Part shown: positions 1 through 9,194 of the stretch, one piece after another | Layout: the number at the start of each line of letters is the position of its first letter | How positions within the stretch are numbered: the stretch's first letter is position 1 | Source: an uncultured Dokdonia sp. | Lineage (GTDB): Bacteria > Bacteroidota > Bacteroidia > Flavobacteriales > Flavobacteriaceae | DNA: 64,000 nucleotides | Direction of reading: 5' to 3' | Assembly: GCF_937910895.1 (NCBI RefSeq) | Contig: NZ_CALEMI010000050.1 | Coordinates: 19,155-83,154, forward strand | Notes under the pieces: model-generated | Told to the model about the DNA's origin: nothing | What the model saw: the letters and a program-made list of their open reading frames with translations, nothing else | The model's database searches: none | Position numbers and translations under genes: made by a program

Positions 1-1582
1 CGTGATTAGCTTCCTTCGTATCGTAACGAGCTATTTTTTTATTAAACACAAAAAACACATTACCATCCCCATCGATTGCAGGTTGGGAGATGCCTGTATT
101 TATACTTTGCCCAGATCTAATCGTTTCTGGACTTGTTAAGCTTTCTGATTTAATGCCAAAAACTAGAAGCCTATTCGCATTGTCATAGCCATTAAGCACA
201 AAAACTTTTTCATTTTTCTGAGTCACTGGAGCTGGGATGTAAAAGTTATTTCCATTTTTGTAACCTCCTAATAGTAACTCCGAAGTATCTAAGACACTAC
301 CATCTGTATTGTCTAACATGACTAAGCGACCTGCTTCTTGTCCAGATTTCGTATTCACGTTAATAAAAAAGGCTTTGCTTTCATCTTGACTCAGCGATAC
401 GGGACCATTACGCTCATTGGTTTTTTGCTCATATTTCCAACGTAGTTTTAATTGTGGATACGCAGAGAGTGCTACAGTACCCTCAACTGAAGTAAGATAG
501 AGTGTACCATCATATCCTAAAGTAGCATCATTATTTATAGAGGTAATCTGATTATTGGTCACCTCCGAAAGGGGTTTACTGCATAAAATTGCGCCCGCAT
601 TGTTGAGATCTAATACCGTTAATACGTTGGAAGCAGAAATGTAATATAAGCGTCCCTGTTCATCAATTAAAGGTCTGGATTTAATGATATTATCTACTGC
701 CTGAGACCATAATACATCTCCTCTGGCATTCAGCTGTTTTACTTTAAAAGGTGTATTCCCAGAAGCCGCTTGTGTAAAAATAACAGGTTGGTTTTTATAA
801 ATAGCAATCGCACCCGTTGGGTCACCGCCTACCAAGAGATCTTTAGATGCGTTAGGCAACACCCTTACTGAGGGCTGAGTGATGGTTGTATTGGTACTCC
901 AATTAAGATAACTATCGTGTTGGGCATTACTAAAAGGCTGTGCCCAATCTGACCGAAAAGGAAATGGATCTACCTCATATTGCACTATTAATTTAGGCTT
1001 CTTGGAAAAAAGACCTGGGTTTTGCGAAGTAATAGAAGAATAAAAGGATGTTTTTTTTCCCTCTTCTGGTGATCGTGCAGCTAGTGATAATACTTGATCT
1101 GGAATGCTAGTGAGTGCCTTAGGGTTAAGCTTCATATTGATAGAAGTCGAGTTTTTCTTCACCACATCACGACCTATCGGTTTATTTGTATTGGTTTTTA
1201 TAGCCCAGCTTAATACAGAGCTACTAAGACTAGTTTCTTTTCCTGTCCAAGTATTGGGTCCTTTCAATACCGTTATCGTATGTGTTGAAAAATCGGATGT
1301 GTTTTCATTGGGTACAGTATATAGCCTTACATCATACCTATTTGCCTTCGTAAATTGTGGCAAGTGATTAAGATCAAACTTAAAAAAAGATTTTGTCGTT
1401 TCATTTCCGCTGTTATCAGCAAATACTTCTAGGTTGTTGTCATCTCGTTGAGGGATCGCTGTATCGACCTCAGGTAGCACTACAGTATATCGAGTTTGCG
1501 ATAAAAGATCGTTTGATATTGCTGCCAAAATCACAAAAAGAAAAGTAGAAATATGTTTTAAATATGAATATCGTTGAGACAT
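1..1582 (-). CDS. Secreted DNRLRE-like / PQQ beta-propeller protein (3' end outside window)
   Basis: The frame is open from an ATG at 1582 down to base 1, giving 527 visible residues; the C-terminus lies outside the window. Residues 1-29 form a Sec signal peptide ending near LLSQT, so the protein is exported. Residues about 35-240 resemble a DNRLRE-type beta-sandwich (acidic start, then SFFKFDL and paired strands), a domain common on bacterial surface proteins. From about 250 onward there are repeats in which values are fetched, printed and compared (for example WSQAVDNIIKSRPLIDEQGR and LGYDGTLYLTSVEGTVA), typical of PQQ-like propeller blades. It is the last visible gene of the operon starting at 14841, 17 bases behind the Kelch gene. 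The domain calls are by eye; the role is unknown. Confidence 0.75.
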   Translation of the reverse strand, partial: MSQRYSYLKHISTFLFVILAAISNDLLSQTRYTVVLPEVDTAIPQRDDNNLEVFADNSGNETTKSFFKFDLNHLPQFTKANRYDVRLYTVPNENTSDFSTHTITVLKGPNTWTGKETSLSSSVLSWAIKTNTNKPIGRDVVKKNSTSINMKLNPKALTSIPDQVLSLAARSPEEGKKTSFYSSITSQNPGLFSKKPKLIVQYEVDPFPFRSDWAQPFSNAQHDSYLNWSTNTTITQPSVRVLPNASKDLLVGGDPTGAIAIYKNQPVIFTQAASGNTPFKVKQLNARGDVLWSQAVDNIIKSRPLIDEQGRLYYISASNVLTVLDLNNAGAILCSKPLSEVTNNQITSINNDATLGYDGTLYLTSVEGTVALSAYPQLKLRWKYEQKTNERNGPVSLSQDESKAFFINVNTKSGQEAGRLVMLDNTDGSVLDTSELLLGGYKNGNNFYIPAPVTQKNEKVFVLNGYDNANRLLVFGIKSESLTSPETIRSGQSINTGISQPAIDGDGNVFFVFNKKIARYDTKEANH

Positions 1583-1599
1583 AATATATATATATTTAA

Positions 1600-3408
1600 T
1601 TATGATAAAATCAATGTTTGACTGGTTCTTACAGGTATCCAATAATATAAACTTGAGTAGGTAATCCCCACATCACCTTCATTGGTATAGACCATAAACC
1701 ATAGACTCCCTTTAAAATAAGCAGTAACCACATACGCATTGTCACTAGTATCAAAACTTCCTGCTTTTGTAGATTCTGTGAGATTACTAGTATTATAAAA
1801 TCCGTTCCTAAGATTTATTTTATTAAAATACCTTTTGACATTTTCCCTATCGTATCCCCCTATAGTAGCGATTCCTGTAGATTGTACGGTATCTCTACCT
1901 ATGAATGCTAATCCCGAAGACAAATAAGAGTTGTCATTAATAGAAAAAGGTTTTGATGTACTCCAATAGATGCTGGTCCACTTGTCATTTTCAAACGTCC
2001 AGATATCTCCCGTTTCTCTTCCACCTATCTCAGAGAATCCCCCTCCTAACCAAAGTGCTTTTTTTGCTCCCACGTCATCCAACTGCACTGTAATTCCGGC
2101 AAGACAACGGGCGTCCCAATCCATGGATGCTGGGATGTTATTAGTTTGTGCAATTCCATTTTTATTCAAATTATTCCAATCTTTTCCATTACCAGACACC
2201 CAAACATCCTCTAGTGCATTCCCATACTCATCAACACCTCCTAATAACCAAATCTTATCAACGCCTCCGTGTGGGAATATAGCACACGAATGTCCCATCC
2301 GTGATTCCCAAGGAAGATCAGACATAACGCTCACTTTATTTTCTTCACTATCCAAATTAATAATGGCGACGGCATTTTCACATTCCAAAGGTTTTACATA
2401 ACTCCCCCCAATAAAAAGGATACGACCATACACTTCTCCAACGCGTCTTAGATGTAGCATAGGCGACGTCGCAAAAGGTTTTATAGCCTCTTTATCATCT
2501 TCTGATAGCTGTATAGATTCCCAGTGTCCTGAAAACCCTTCTGAGGTATATCCTATATGATCAATCACTGCATGATTACCTTCTTTTCTAAGCATCAGAC
2601 TAAAAAGGTAATTTGAATTCTGACTCGCACAAAAGTTTCCTATGACAAGAGGACTTTGAGGATTTGCTTTTTGAGATAACATAGAATTGTCTAGCGCTCT
2701 TACTTTTATTCCTTTTGTGACGATCGCATTTCCTTGTGTAACTTCTAGAGTGTACAAATGATCTCCAATACGAGGTACCGTCTTATAGGTTCTGTTTTCA
2801 ACCCCACTTCCTTCACCCGAATCCAAAACCGTAAGACCTTCTAATAATTTATAGGTAAAAGTGTCTCCTTTAATTTCCCATTGTAAGGCTACCTGATTTA
2901 CATCCCCTTGAAGTACAGAAGGATCGGCAGTAAAAGAAAGGATTTCTAGTTGAGTTTGTTCTTTTTGTACTTCAAAGTTAATCGTATTTGAAATGACATT
3001 TCCCCCGTCATCCCTATTGTTTTTATCTTTAAAAGTAATCTTCAAACTCGCTGTTAAACTATCTATCGTAGCAGTCTTTGCGTGTATTTTTAGATCTATA
3101 AAAGTATATTCATCACTAAAATGTTTTGAAAAACGAGAGGATTGTGTATCAAAATTAGTGTCATCATGTCCTAACGTTACAATTTCTATAGGTGTGGTTG
3201 CATGAATCCCATCATCAGGCTTCTGCCCATACAGTATACAAGTCATTTCTTTTAACGCATCTCCCGTTGCAATACTATCAAGCCCTTCTATTGTAAAAAC
3301 ACCCATCAAAAGAATCTCTTTTAGTGACTCTCTGGACATACGTATGTTAAGATCTACTGGACTTCCTGGAGTCACCGTATTGCTACTACCTGTCGTTATA
3401 TAACTCAT
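1600..3408 (-). CDS. Kelch-repeat protein with an Ig-like domain
   Basis: This 602-residue protein has no signal peptide or membrane segment. The N-terminal 150 residues are beta-rich and unfamiliar. Residues about 150-245 look like an Ig-like sandwich (LEILSFTADPSVLQG, then a TYTLEV-type strand pattern). Residues about 340-540 carry Kelch-type blades: MGHSCAIFPHGG followed by IWLLGGVDEYGNALEDVWV, and ARCLAGITVQLD followed by ALWLGGG. Kelch propellers bind proteins or sugars, so a scaffold or binding role is reasonable but not shown. The gene lies 24 bases after the 1186-residue gene and 17 before the PQQ-propeller gene, so it is surely co-transcribed with them. Confidence 0.75.
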   Translation of the reverse strand: MSYITTGSSNTVTPGSPVDLNIRMSRESLKEILLMGVFTIEGLDSIATGDALKEMTCILYGQKPDDGIHATTPIEIVTLGHDDTNFDTQSSRFSKHFSDEYTFIDLKIHAKTATIDSLTASLKITFKDKNNRDDGGNVISNTINFEVQKEQTQLEILSFTADPSVLQGDVNQVALQWEIKGDTFTYKLLEGLTVLDSGEGSGVENRTYKTVPRIGDHLYTLEVTQGNAIVTKGIKVRALDNSMLSQKANPQSPLVIGNFCASQNSNYLFSLMLRKEGNHAVIDHIGYTSEGFSGHWESIQLSEDDKEAIKPFATSPMLHLRRVGEVYGRILFIGGSYVKPLECENAVAIINLDSEENKVSVMSDLPWESRMGHSCAIFPHGGVDKIWLLGGVDEYGNALEDVWVSGNGKDWNNLNKNGIAQTNNIPASMDWDARCLAGITVQLDDVGAKKALWLGGGFSEIGGRETGDIWTFENDKWTSIYWSTSKPFSINDNSYLSSGLAFIGRDTVQSTGIATIGGYDRENVKRYFNKINLRNGFYNTSNLTESTKAGSFDTSDNAYVVTAYFKGSLWFMVYTNEGDVGITYSSLYYWIPVRTSQTLILS

Positions 3409-3432
3409 ATTATGATCTTTATATATTATTCT

Positions 3433-6400
3433 TTATTTTTTTAAATGATCTAGCGTTAACCAGCCTTCATAGAGGTGTTGTTTTTTAAAACTAGAGCGTT
3501 GTTTATTTTTTCCTTCGGCAATCTGCTGACTCGTTTCCCACGTATTCACATCCGATTTATGTGTCCACTTCCAACCTGTGTTGATACTTGTAGGAATGGG
3601 AAAACCTGGATCTACTTTATCTGCAATAAAAGGAGCCACCATAAAACTTGTTTGTAATGATTCTAATAGACCATTGGTGCTATGTCTAAATAGTTCAACA
3701 AATTTTGAAGGTAGTATTCCTGATGATAACTGCACACCTGCAGAGGCATCAAGTAGGATCGTTACTTTTTGAGGCTTTTCTCCAAGTGACAACTTTAACG
3801 GAGTGCTTTTATTAAAGTAGGGTACGCTTTCGCGAAAGCGGAATTCTGGATCATCCAAAGGACTATTCAGAGGAGCATATAAACGAGTATAATCATCATC
3901 AGAAAAATAGCCCAACACTCCGTCATTTTCTATAGAAAAATCTCCTATAAACAACGGAAACTTCATCGACTCAATCCCTCCTGAATTTTGCTTACCAGAT
4001 TGATCCCACCGTTGATTGAACGCTGGTAATCCCAACAACTCCATACCTACCGAACATCTAGCCAACGCGATAGGCTGTCCAAAAAGTAAGGCTATGGTAT
4101 TATTTTGTACACCTCTTGCCTTTGTTAAACTCTCATGAACTTTTTGAGCAAGATTCATAATTCCTGAAACAATACTTCCTGCATCTATAGCGTCTAGTAA
4201 TTGCTGTAATTGTACGTTGTCTGAAAGATCGGCGGTTTGATCTGTTCCTGGAAAGGGAAGTTTTGCGAGTGCCAGTCCTTGTTCTTGACTAAAGTCTTCA
4301 GAGATCTGTAATCTCACTACCCCACGTCCCCTATGGTCATATACCATAATGCTGTTATCCATAAAATTAGGAACTAGCCATCCAAAAATAGGTGTATCCA
4401 ACATTCCTGTGTCTTGATACATCACCTCATCACGCAGATTTAACCAGTGAAATTGTAATCTACTCGGTTGTAGGATCCGAGGTGGTAAAGGGATGAGCGT
4501 ATTTTTAGTAGCTTTTACACCTCCCATGGCTACAGATTCTGTGACAAAATTGTTTAGATTTTTGTCTTTATCATCTATTATTTTTCTTTCTTGTCCAAAT
4601 ACATCAACAATAGAGAGTTTTTTGATTTCTAACATTCCTGACCTAAAAGGAAAAAACCGATGAGCATCTGTGTGATCAGACTTCCCTGGATTACACCCTA
4701 AAACATAGGCTTCACTCCCTATCAGATCCAATTCTTTCTGATCAATCTCAAAATCGGTTTCAAAATTATAATCTACATCGGGTGTGTATTTAAATGGGGG
4801 TAATTGAATGCCTGGCAGCTGCATTAAAAGATGTTTATTCAACCCACTTAAAGACTGAGCAATCAGATTCAATTTTCCATATTTATCTATAATTTCCTCT
4901 GGAACTACCTCTTTTAAATTGGCAAAAACAGCATTAGAAAATGGGCTTATTCCTTCAAAATCGATACTTTTAGAAGTGGTTTCTGTTGACTGATTCTTAA
5001 ATGAAATACCATCTTCCAACGTCCAATTAGTTGATGCTTTCAAAAGATCAAAACTTTCAATACTATCTTCACTAGGTGTATACTCTGCTCTCCAAGTCAT
5101 AAATAAAGGCGTCCACGCTTGCGTCCACCGTATGATAGAAAAAGGTTCTGGCACCTTGCTATTTGAATCCTTTACTGTTGGATGTTTTTGTTCTTTAACG
5201 ACAACTTCTTTCGCGAAAGCTTTTATAATATCACTCGTTCTATCTCGCTCCATCTGCGCTTGCTTGTACGCTAGAAAGGCAATATCTATAGCCAATGCGT
5301 GATCTAACAATAGGGATTCATATACTAAATCCTGAATGATCATATACGGTATGGCTTGAGAGGATAAGACATCTATCTCTGGTACCGAAAAAGAAGTTGT
5401 CGGAATGGTCACAGGAATAGAACCACTAGGGTGCGGAACTTCTAGGTGCAATGCGTTTAAGAGTTCTTCTTGTGTACGACATTTAATCTTTGCATCAACG
5501 ACTTGAAAGGTGGGTCCGTCTGTATCACCTATACCATCGCCACATAGTAATAGTACTGGGTCATTAGGTTCCCAAAAGCGATCTTCTAATTTTTGAGTCA
5601 GCTCAAAATCTGCATCAGGGCCTGATAAATAGGGTTGTTTTTTTAACTTGATGATAAGATCATTAATTTCTTTAGTAAGAAGATCTACATCTACTTTTTT
5701 ACTTATGATCAGCTCTAGATTACGCTTCCTAGATTCTTCGAAGCCAAAATCGTCAATAGTTTCATTTCCGATCGTTTTTAAGGCTTGTTTATACCATAGG
5801 AAATAATGTTCTTGTTGCAAGCGATCAATATCCTCAGATAGGGTGTTGACTTGTATTTGCTTATGATTTATTTCTTTAAGATTTGCGAGAAATGCTGGAT
5901 CATCTGGAAAATGGATTCGGCTTTCTTTATCTTCCTGAAGCTGCTTAGTATCGGCTTCTTTTCGGAGTACTTCCCATAGTATATTCCTATCCTTAGGCAC
6001 AAAACTTCTGTGATGCACTGCTGTTTTTATACTGGAAAGACTCGGTTGACTTCTATCATCTTCCAGAAGTTGATATTGCAGTGCATTAAGCAACGTTTCT
6101 ACAGCAGGGTCACCAATGTTTGAACTTTTTGTAATCTGAGCGCTTAAAGACTCTGCCGCAGTATTTCCTGCATATACTTGCACATCTCCTAAGGGAACAC
6201 CACTCGATTGATTTTTGTTCCACTTTAGACTGTGTAGCGTTGTATGAAAAATACTAGACGTTGGATACGTTTCAGCATTTGTGCTCCATTGTTGCTGGAT
6301 CCACTCCAATGTTTTTTGTGTCTCCGAAGTACTCCCTGATGCATGTAAAGGATCTATAGCTGCATCACTATACCAACCCGTAACGATATAAGTAAACGTA

Positions 6401-6993
6401 CTTCCTACGTCAGCTCCCTCCATATCATCATGAAAACCGAATACATTTTTACATCCAGGATAAAAGGATGCAAATAGTGGATTGACTGCTCCTACAGCTT
6501 GTACTAAGGGAGTTGTCTCACTATTTGTATAATCTGCAGACCAAGGGGTCGATTTTCCAATATTTTTAAAACCTAATGTATTATTTTCAAGAACGACCCA
6601 ATTTGGAATGGGGTCAGGAGTATTTCCTTTATACTTAATTTCATTTTTGACATCACTTTCTACCATCCATATTTTTGAAGGAATGTCCTTTAATCCTTTA
6701 TCAGTTTGTAGTCGTATGACCATCCATCGGTTGGGGGCGTACGGAAATTGCATTTCGGCGTCTTCATTAACAAAAGCATGCTTTAATGCTTTAGGAAGCG
6801 TCCAATGCAGATGCACCCCTTTTTCTAGTGTCATGGTTTTATTGATCCTAGGTTGAAGCCTGTCTCCTAAAAAACTCTGGTCATAGTTTTCCATTCTGGG
6901 ACGGAGGTCAGCAAGTTTTTTCTGCGTATCACTTAGCACTAACGCTTGCACAGATATAGGAACCAATAATTTTGAATGTATCTCTTCTGCCAT
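3433..6993 (-). CDS. Very large cytoplasmic-looking protein of unknown function
   Basis: An 1186-residue protein without signal peptide. I do not recognise a named family. Two motifs look like family signatures: GVHLHWTLPKAL at residues 59-70 and FPYAPNRWMVIR at 83-94. Residues about 355-460 are rich in Glu, Lys, Gln and Leu with heptad-like spacing and probably form coiled coil; the remainder looks mixed alpha/beta. The gene begins 10 bases after the 728-residue gene ends, so the two are translationally close and probably partners. Two copies of the TTTCGCGAAA palindrome lie in frame (3825-3840, read RFRES; 5208-5219, read AFAKE), which suggests late insertions that the protein tolerated. 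Confidence 0.7.
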   Translation of the reverse strand: MAEEIHSKLLVPISVQALVLSDTQKKLADLRPRMENYDQSFLGDRLQPRINKTMTLEKGVHLHWTLPKALKHAFVNEDAEMQFPYAPNRWMVIRLQTDKGLKDIPSKIWMVESDVKNEIKYKGNTPDPIPNWVVLENNTLGFKNIGKSTPWSADYTNSETTPLVQAVGAVNPLFASFYPGCKNVFGFHDDMEGADVGSTFTYIVTGWYSDAAIDPLHASGSTSETQKTLEWIQQQWSTNAETYPTSSIFHTTLHSLKWNKNQSSGVPLGDVQVYAGNTAAESLSAQITKSSNIGDPAVETLLNALQYQLLEDDRSQPSLSSIKTAVHHRSFVPKDRNILWEVLRKEADTKQLQEDKESRIHFPDDPAFLANLKEINHKQIQVNTLSEDIDRLQQEHYFLWYKQALKTIGNETIDDFGFEESRKRNLELIISKKVDVDLLTKEINDLIIKLKKQPYLSGPDADFELTQKLEDRFWEPNDPVLLLCGDGIGDTDGPTFQVVDAKIKCRTQEELLNALHLEVPHPSGSIPVTIPTTSFSVPEIDVLSSQAIPYMIIQDLVYESLLLDHALAIDIAFLAYKQAQMERDRTSDIIKAFAKEVVVKEQKHPTVKDSNSKVPEPFSIIRWTQAWTPLFMTWRAEYTPSEDSIESFDLLKASTNWTLEDGISFKNQSTETTSKSIDFEGISPFSNAVFANLKEVVPEEIIDKYGKLNLIAQSLSGLNKHLLMQLPGIQLPPFKYTPDVDYNFETDFEIDQKELDLIGSEAYVLGCNPGKSDHTDAHRFFPFRSGMLEIKKLSIVDVFGQERKIIDDKDKNLNNFVTESVAMGGVKATKNTLIPLPPRILQPSRLQFHWLNLRDEVMYQDTGMLDTPIFGWLVPNFMDNSIMVYDHRGRGVVRLQISEDFSQEQGLALAKLPFPGTDQTADLSDNVQLQQLLDAIDAGSIVSGIMNLAQKVHESLTKARGVQNNTIALLFGQPIALARCSVGMELLGLPAFNQRWDQSGKQNSGGIESMKFPLFIGDFSIENDGVLGYFSDDDYTRLYAPLNSPLDDPEFRFRESVPYFNKSTPLKLSLGEKPQKVTILLDASAGVQLSSGILPSKFVELFRHSTNGLLESLQTSFMVAPFIADKVDPGFPIPTSINTGWKWTHKSDVNTWETSQQIAEGKNKQRSSFKKQHLYEGWLTLDHLKK
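3825..3840. repeat. TTTCGCGAAA palindrome inside the 1186-residue gene
   Basis: CGCTTTCGCGAAAGCG, read in frame as RFRES near residue 1055. Confidence 0.9.
5208..5219. repeat. Short TTTCGCGAAA palindrome inside the 1186-residue gene
   Basis: Only the 12-base core CTTTCGCGAAAG is left; read AFAKE. Probably an older, eroded copy. Confidence 0.8.
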
Positions 6994-7003
6994 CTGTTCT
7001 TTT

Positions 7004-9190
7004 TTAACTAACGTTCATAGTTATGGTGATTTCACGTTTTACAGGACTATCTACCATTTGATAGGCAAATTCTGCAGCTGTAAAATGAACCTCTTTGTCC
7101 TCATCCATCTTTATCCAATCTTTGGCAGTCAACTTTTGTTTCATAAGGCTGGCGAGTCCTGCAATGTCTATAATATCATTTTTGATCAAGCCATTATTGA
7201 GTTCGCTGGTCACATCGGCAGTTCCATCCATAATCTCCAAATTAGATCCGTCTTCATTTTTTAGATTTTTTTGATAAAGAGTAGCTTCTGGAGAATTGGC
7301 ATCCATTTTAACCCCAAAATGAAGTCCTTCAAACGGTTGTCTAACGGTTATAGAAGCAATATTACCATTAAAGATACCTAAAAAAATATCGTCATCTATT
7401 CGTTCAAATCGAAGTGCAGGAAGTAGATTATTGTCGATGTCATACGCTAGTATTTCGAGACCCCGCCAACCTGAAACTATGTCTGAACGCAGTAAAAAGC
7501 CTGTTACATTAAGTACTCTTACATCAATATCTTTTGTATTTTCTTTTGATTTTTGATCTACGTATCCATCAATAAGTCCTTCACTAATCACCTGCTCTAG
7601 AATACTATCTGTATTTTTTAACCTTCCAATACTTAATGCGCCATCAAGAAGTGCTTCTATCCAGTTTGGATCGAGATAAAATACAGCCATCGTTCCTGAA
7701 TAGGGTCGCTCCTTTCCTAGATGTTCTTTTTCTAAATAAAATTCATGCGGTACGAGATAAGAAAAAGGAACACCGTTCAATTTATATAATTCGGTTAAAA
7801 ACGAGTGTACTTCTTCTGGAATGGCTGCTGTTGTATTGGGTTCTATTTTTTCCGTACTACTTGTTGATTCCCCTAAAAACTGAATCAATTTATTCTTAAT
7901 AGAAATACCTTCTTGATTATTAATAATACTATTAATCGTATCTCTTTGGGACTTTTCAGCCTCCTGCTGTATTTGTGCTAATCGCCAAGCGCCTAAAGCT
8001 TTGGCATATTCTTGATTTTGTAGTCCGAGAATGCGTCCTAATTGCCATGCCGCTGCAAAAGAAACGTCAAAAAATCCTGTCGTTCTATCGTAACGCAATG
8101 CACCATCTGAAGCTGTAAAGGAGATCTTTTTTGAAGTGGCTGGAGATAATCGAGGGACAAACGGTCCTTGATACCAAGAGATGGTTGTAGCGCCTGCACG
8201 TGTTACATGGCCTAAAGGCGCATATCCAGATTCAAAATAGGTTTTCAATTTAGCTACTTCAGTAGGTTGCTCAATTTTCATGGGCTTCATCTCAATACCA
8301 TTGACCAATTGTAAAAAGTTAGCTTCTCCTGAATTGTCAAAATTCCAATGTGCCAAAGCAACTAATCGGACGGTATTTCCTGTTGGAATGGACTTCTTTT
8401 TAACGGCGCCTTCCAAATAATCTGCATAGCCTTCCAGAGATACTACAATCGCAGTATGACTTTTTCCTGAAGTCAGTACTCTATTTCCTACCAATACAGA
8501 AAATAGTCCTGTATCATGTTCAGGTTCAGTATCCACAATACCTTCTTTATCTTTATGTTTGATAGAGACTTCCTTGGCATGCGCCAAAAAAGAAAGGCTT
8601 TCCATAGAAGGAATGTAGTTTTCAAACTGCTCTTTAGTGATATCAATAGTAAAGCAGCCATCGGTTTCATTTTCCCATTCCATTAATGTTAATTCCGCTT
8701 TCGCGAAAGCGGACTCTTTAACAATCTCAGGGCGCGTTATGGTATCTGGAGATGAAGGCGTAAGAAGATCTTGTACGCTTCCCAAATTGATTTTTAAGGA
8801 TTGCATCTCGTCTTCATCAAAAAGTAATAATGCCATCCAAGGAACGGGTTGTGAAACTTTTGGGTTTTGTTTTTCCTCAGGCGTGTCTTCTCGTTGAAAT
8901 ACGGGAGGCTTCCCGTCTATAGTTCGCTCCCAAGGAAGTGTTCTTCTGGAAAAAATGACATGAGGTAATTGCCCTGTATAGTTACCAGATCTGTTGGCAG
9001 GTGGATATACCGAGTAAATATCTGTAGCGTTTAGGGTAAAGCGAGCGGCATCCACTCCAAAATCAAACGTTTTTGTAATCTCCTGTACGGATGTCTTATT
9101 TCTAAGAATATTTTGATTTACACCAACCTGATATACTCCTGCAACCATAGGAGGTAAAAAACATTGTACTATTTTGGTGATTTCGCTCAT
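7004..9190 (-). CDS. Large protein of unknown function, partner of the 1186-residue protein
   Basis: A 728-residue protein with no signal peptide or membrane segment. It has a conserved-looking early motif, VYPPANRSGNY (residues 61-71), then LPHVIFSRRTLPWER (75-89), but no named domain I can assign. Residues about 375-420 (WQLGRILGLQNQEYAKALGA and the charged helix after it) are helical; the rest is beta-rich. It sits between the DUF6603-like gene (4 bases upstream) and the 1186-residue gene (10 bases downstream), so three very large proteins are made from one tightly packed message. The palindrome at 8695-8712 is read in frame as AFAKA. Confidence 0.7.
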   Translation of the reverse strand: MSEITKIVQCFLPPMVAGVYQVGVNQNILRNKTSVQEITKTFDFGVDAARFTLNATDIYSVYPPANRSGNYTGQLPHVIFSRRTLPWERTIDGKPPVFQREDTPEEKQNPKVSQPVPWMALLLFDEDEMQSLKINLGSVQDLLTPSSPDTITRPEIVKESAFAKAELTLMEWENETDGCFTIDITKEQFENYIPSMESLSFLAHAKEVSIKHKDKEGIVDTEPEHDTGLFSVLVGNRVLTSGKSHTAIVVSLEGYADYLEGAVKKKSIPTGNTVRLVALAHWNFDNSGEANFLQLVNGIEMKPMKIEQPTEVAKLKTYFESGYAPLGHVTRAGATTISWYQGPFVPRLSPATSKKISFTASDGALRYDRTTGFFDVSFAAAWQLGRILGLQNQEYAKALGAWRLAQIQQEAEKSQRDTINSIINNQEGISIKNKLIQFLGESTSSTEKIEPNTTAAIPEEVHSFLTELYKLNGVPFSYLVPHEFYLEKEHLGKERPYSGTMAVFYLDPNWIEALLDGALSIGRLKNTDSILEQVISEGLIDGYVDQKSKENTKDIDVRVLNVTGFLLRSDIVSGWRGLEILAYDIDNNLLPALRFERIDDDIFLGIFNGNIASITVRQPFEGLHFGVKMDANSPEATLYQKNLKNEDGSNLEIMDGTADVTSELNNGLIKNDIIDIAGLASLMKQKLTAKDWIKMDEDKEVHFTAAEFAYQMVDSPVKREITITMNVS
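8695..8712. repeat. TTTCGCGAAA palindrome inside the 728-residue gene
   Basis: CCGCTTTCGCGAAAGCGG, 18 bases perfect, read in frame as AFAKA. Confidence 0.9.
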
Positions 9191-9194
9191 TAAT

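Noticed and set aside
1970..2401. Long plus-strand frame opposite the Kelch gene
   Set aside because: It lies fully over a minus-strand gene with clear Kelch motifs, and its composition (many Ser, Pro, Ile) is that of a shadow frame.
5558..5565. GGGTCATT resembling the ECF -35 block inside the 1186-residue gene
   Set aside because: It is within coding sequence and has no CTACTG at 14 bases.
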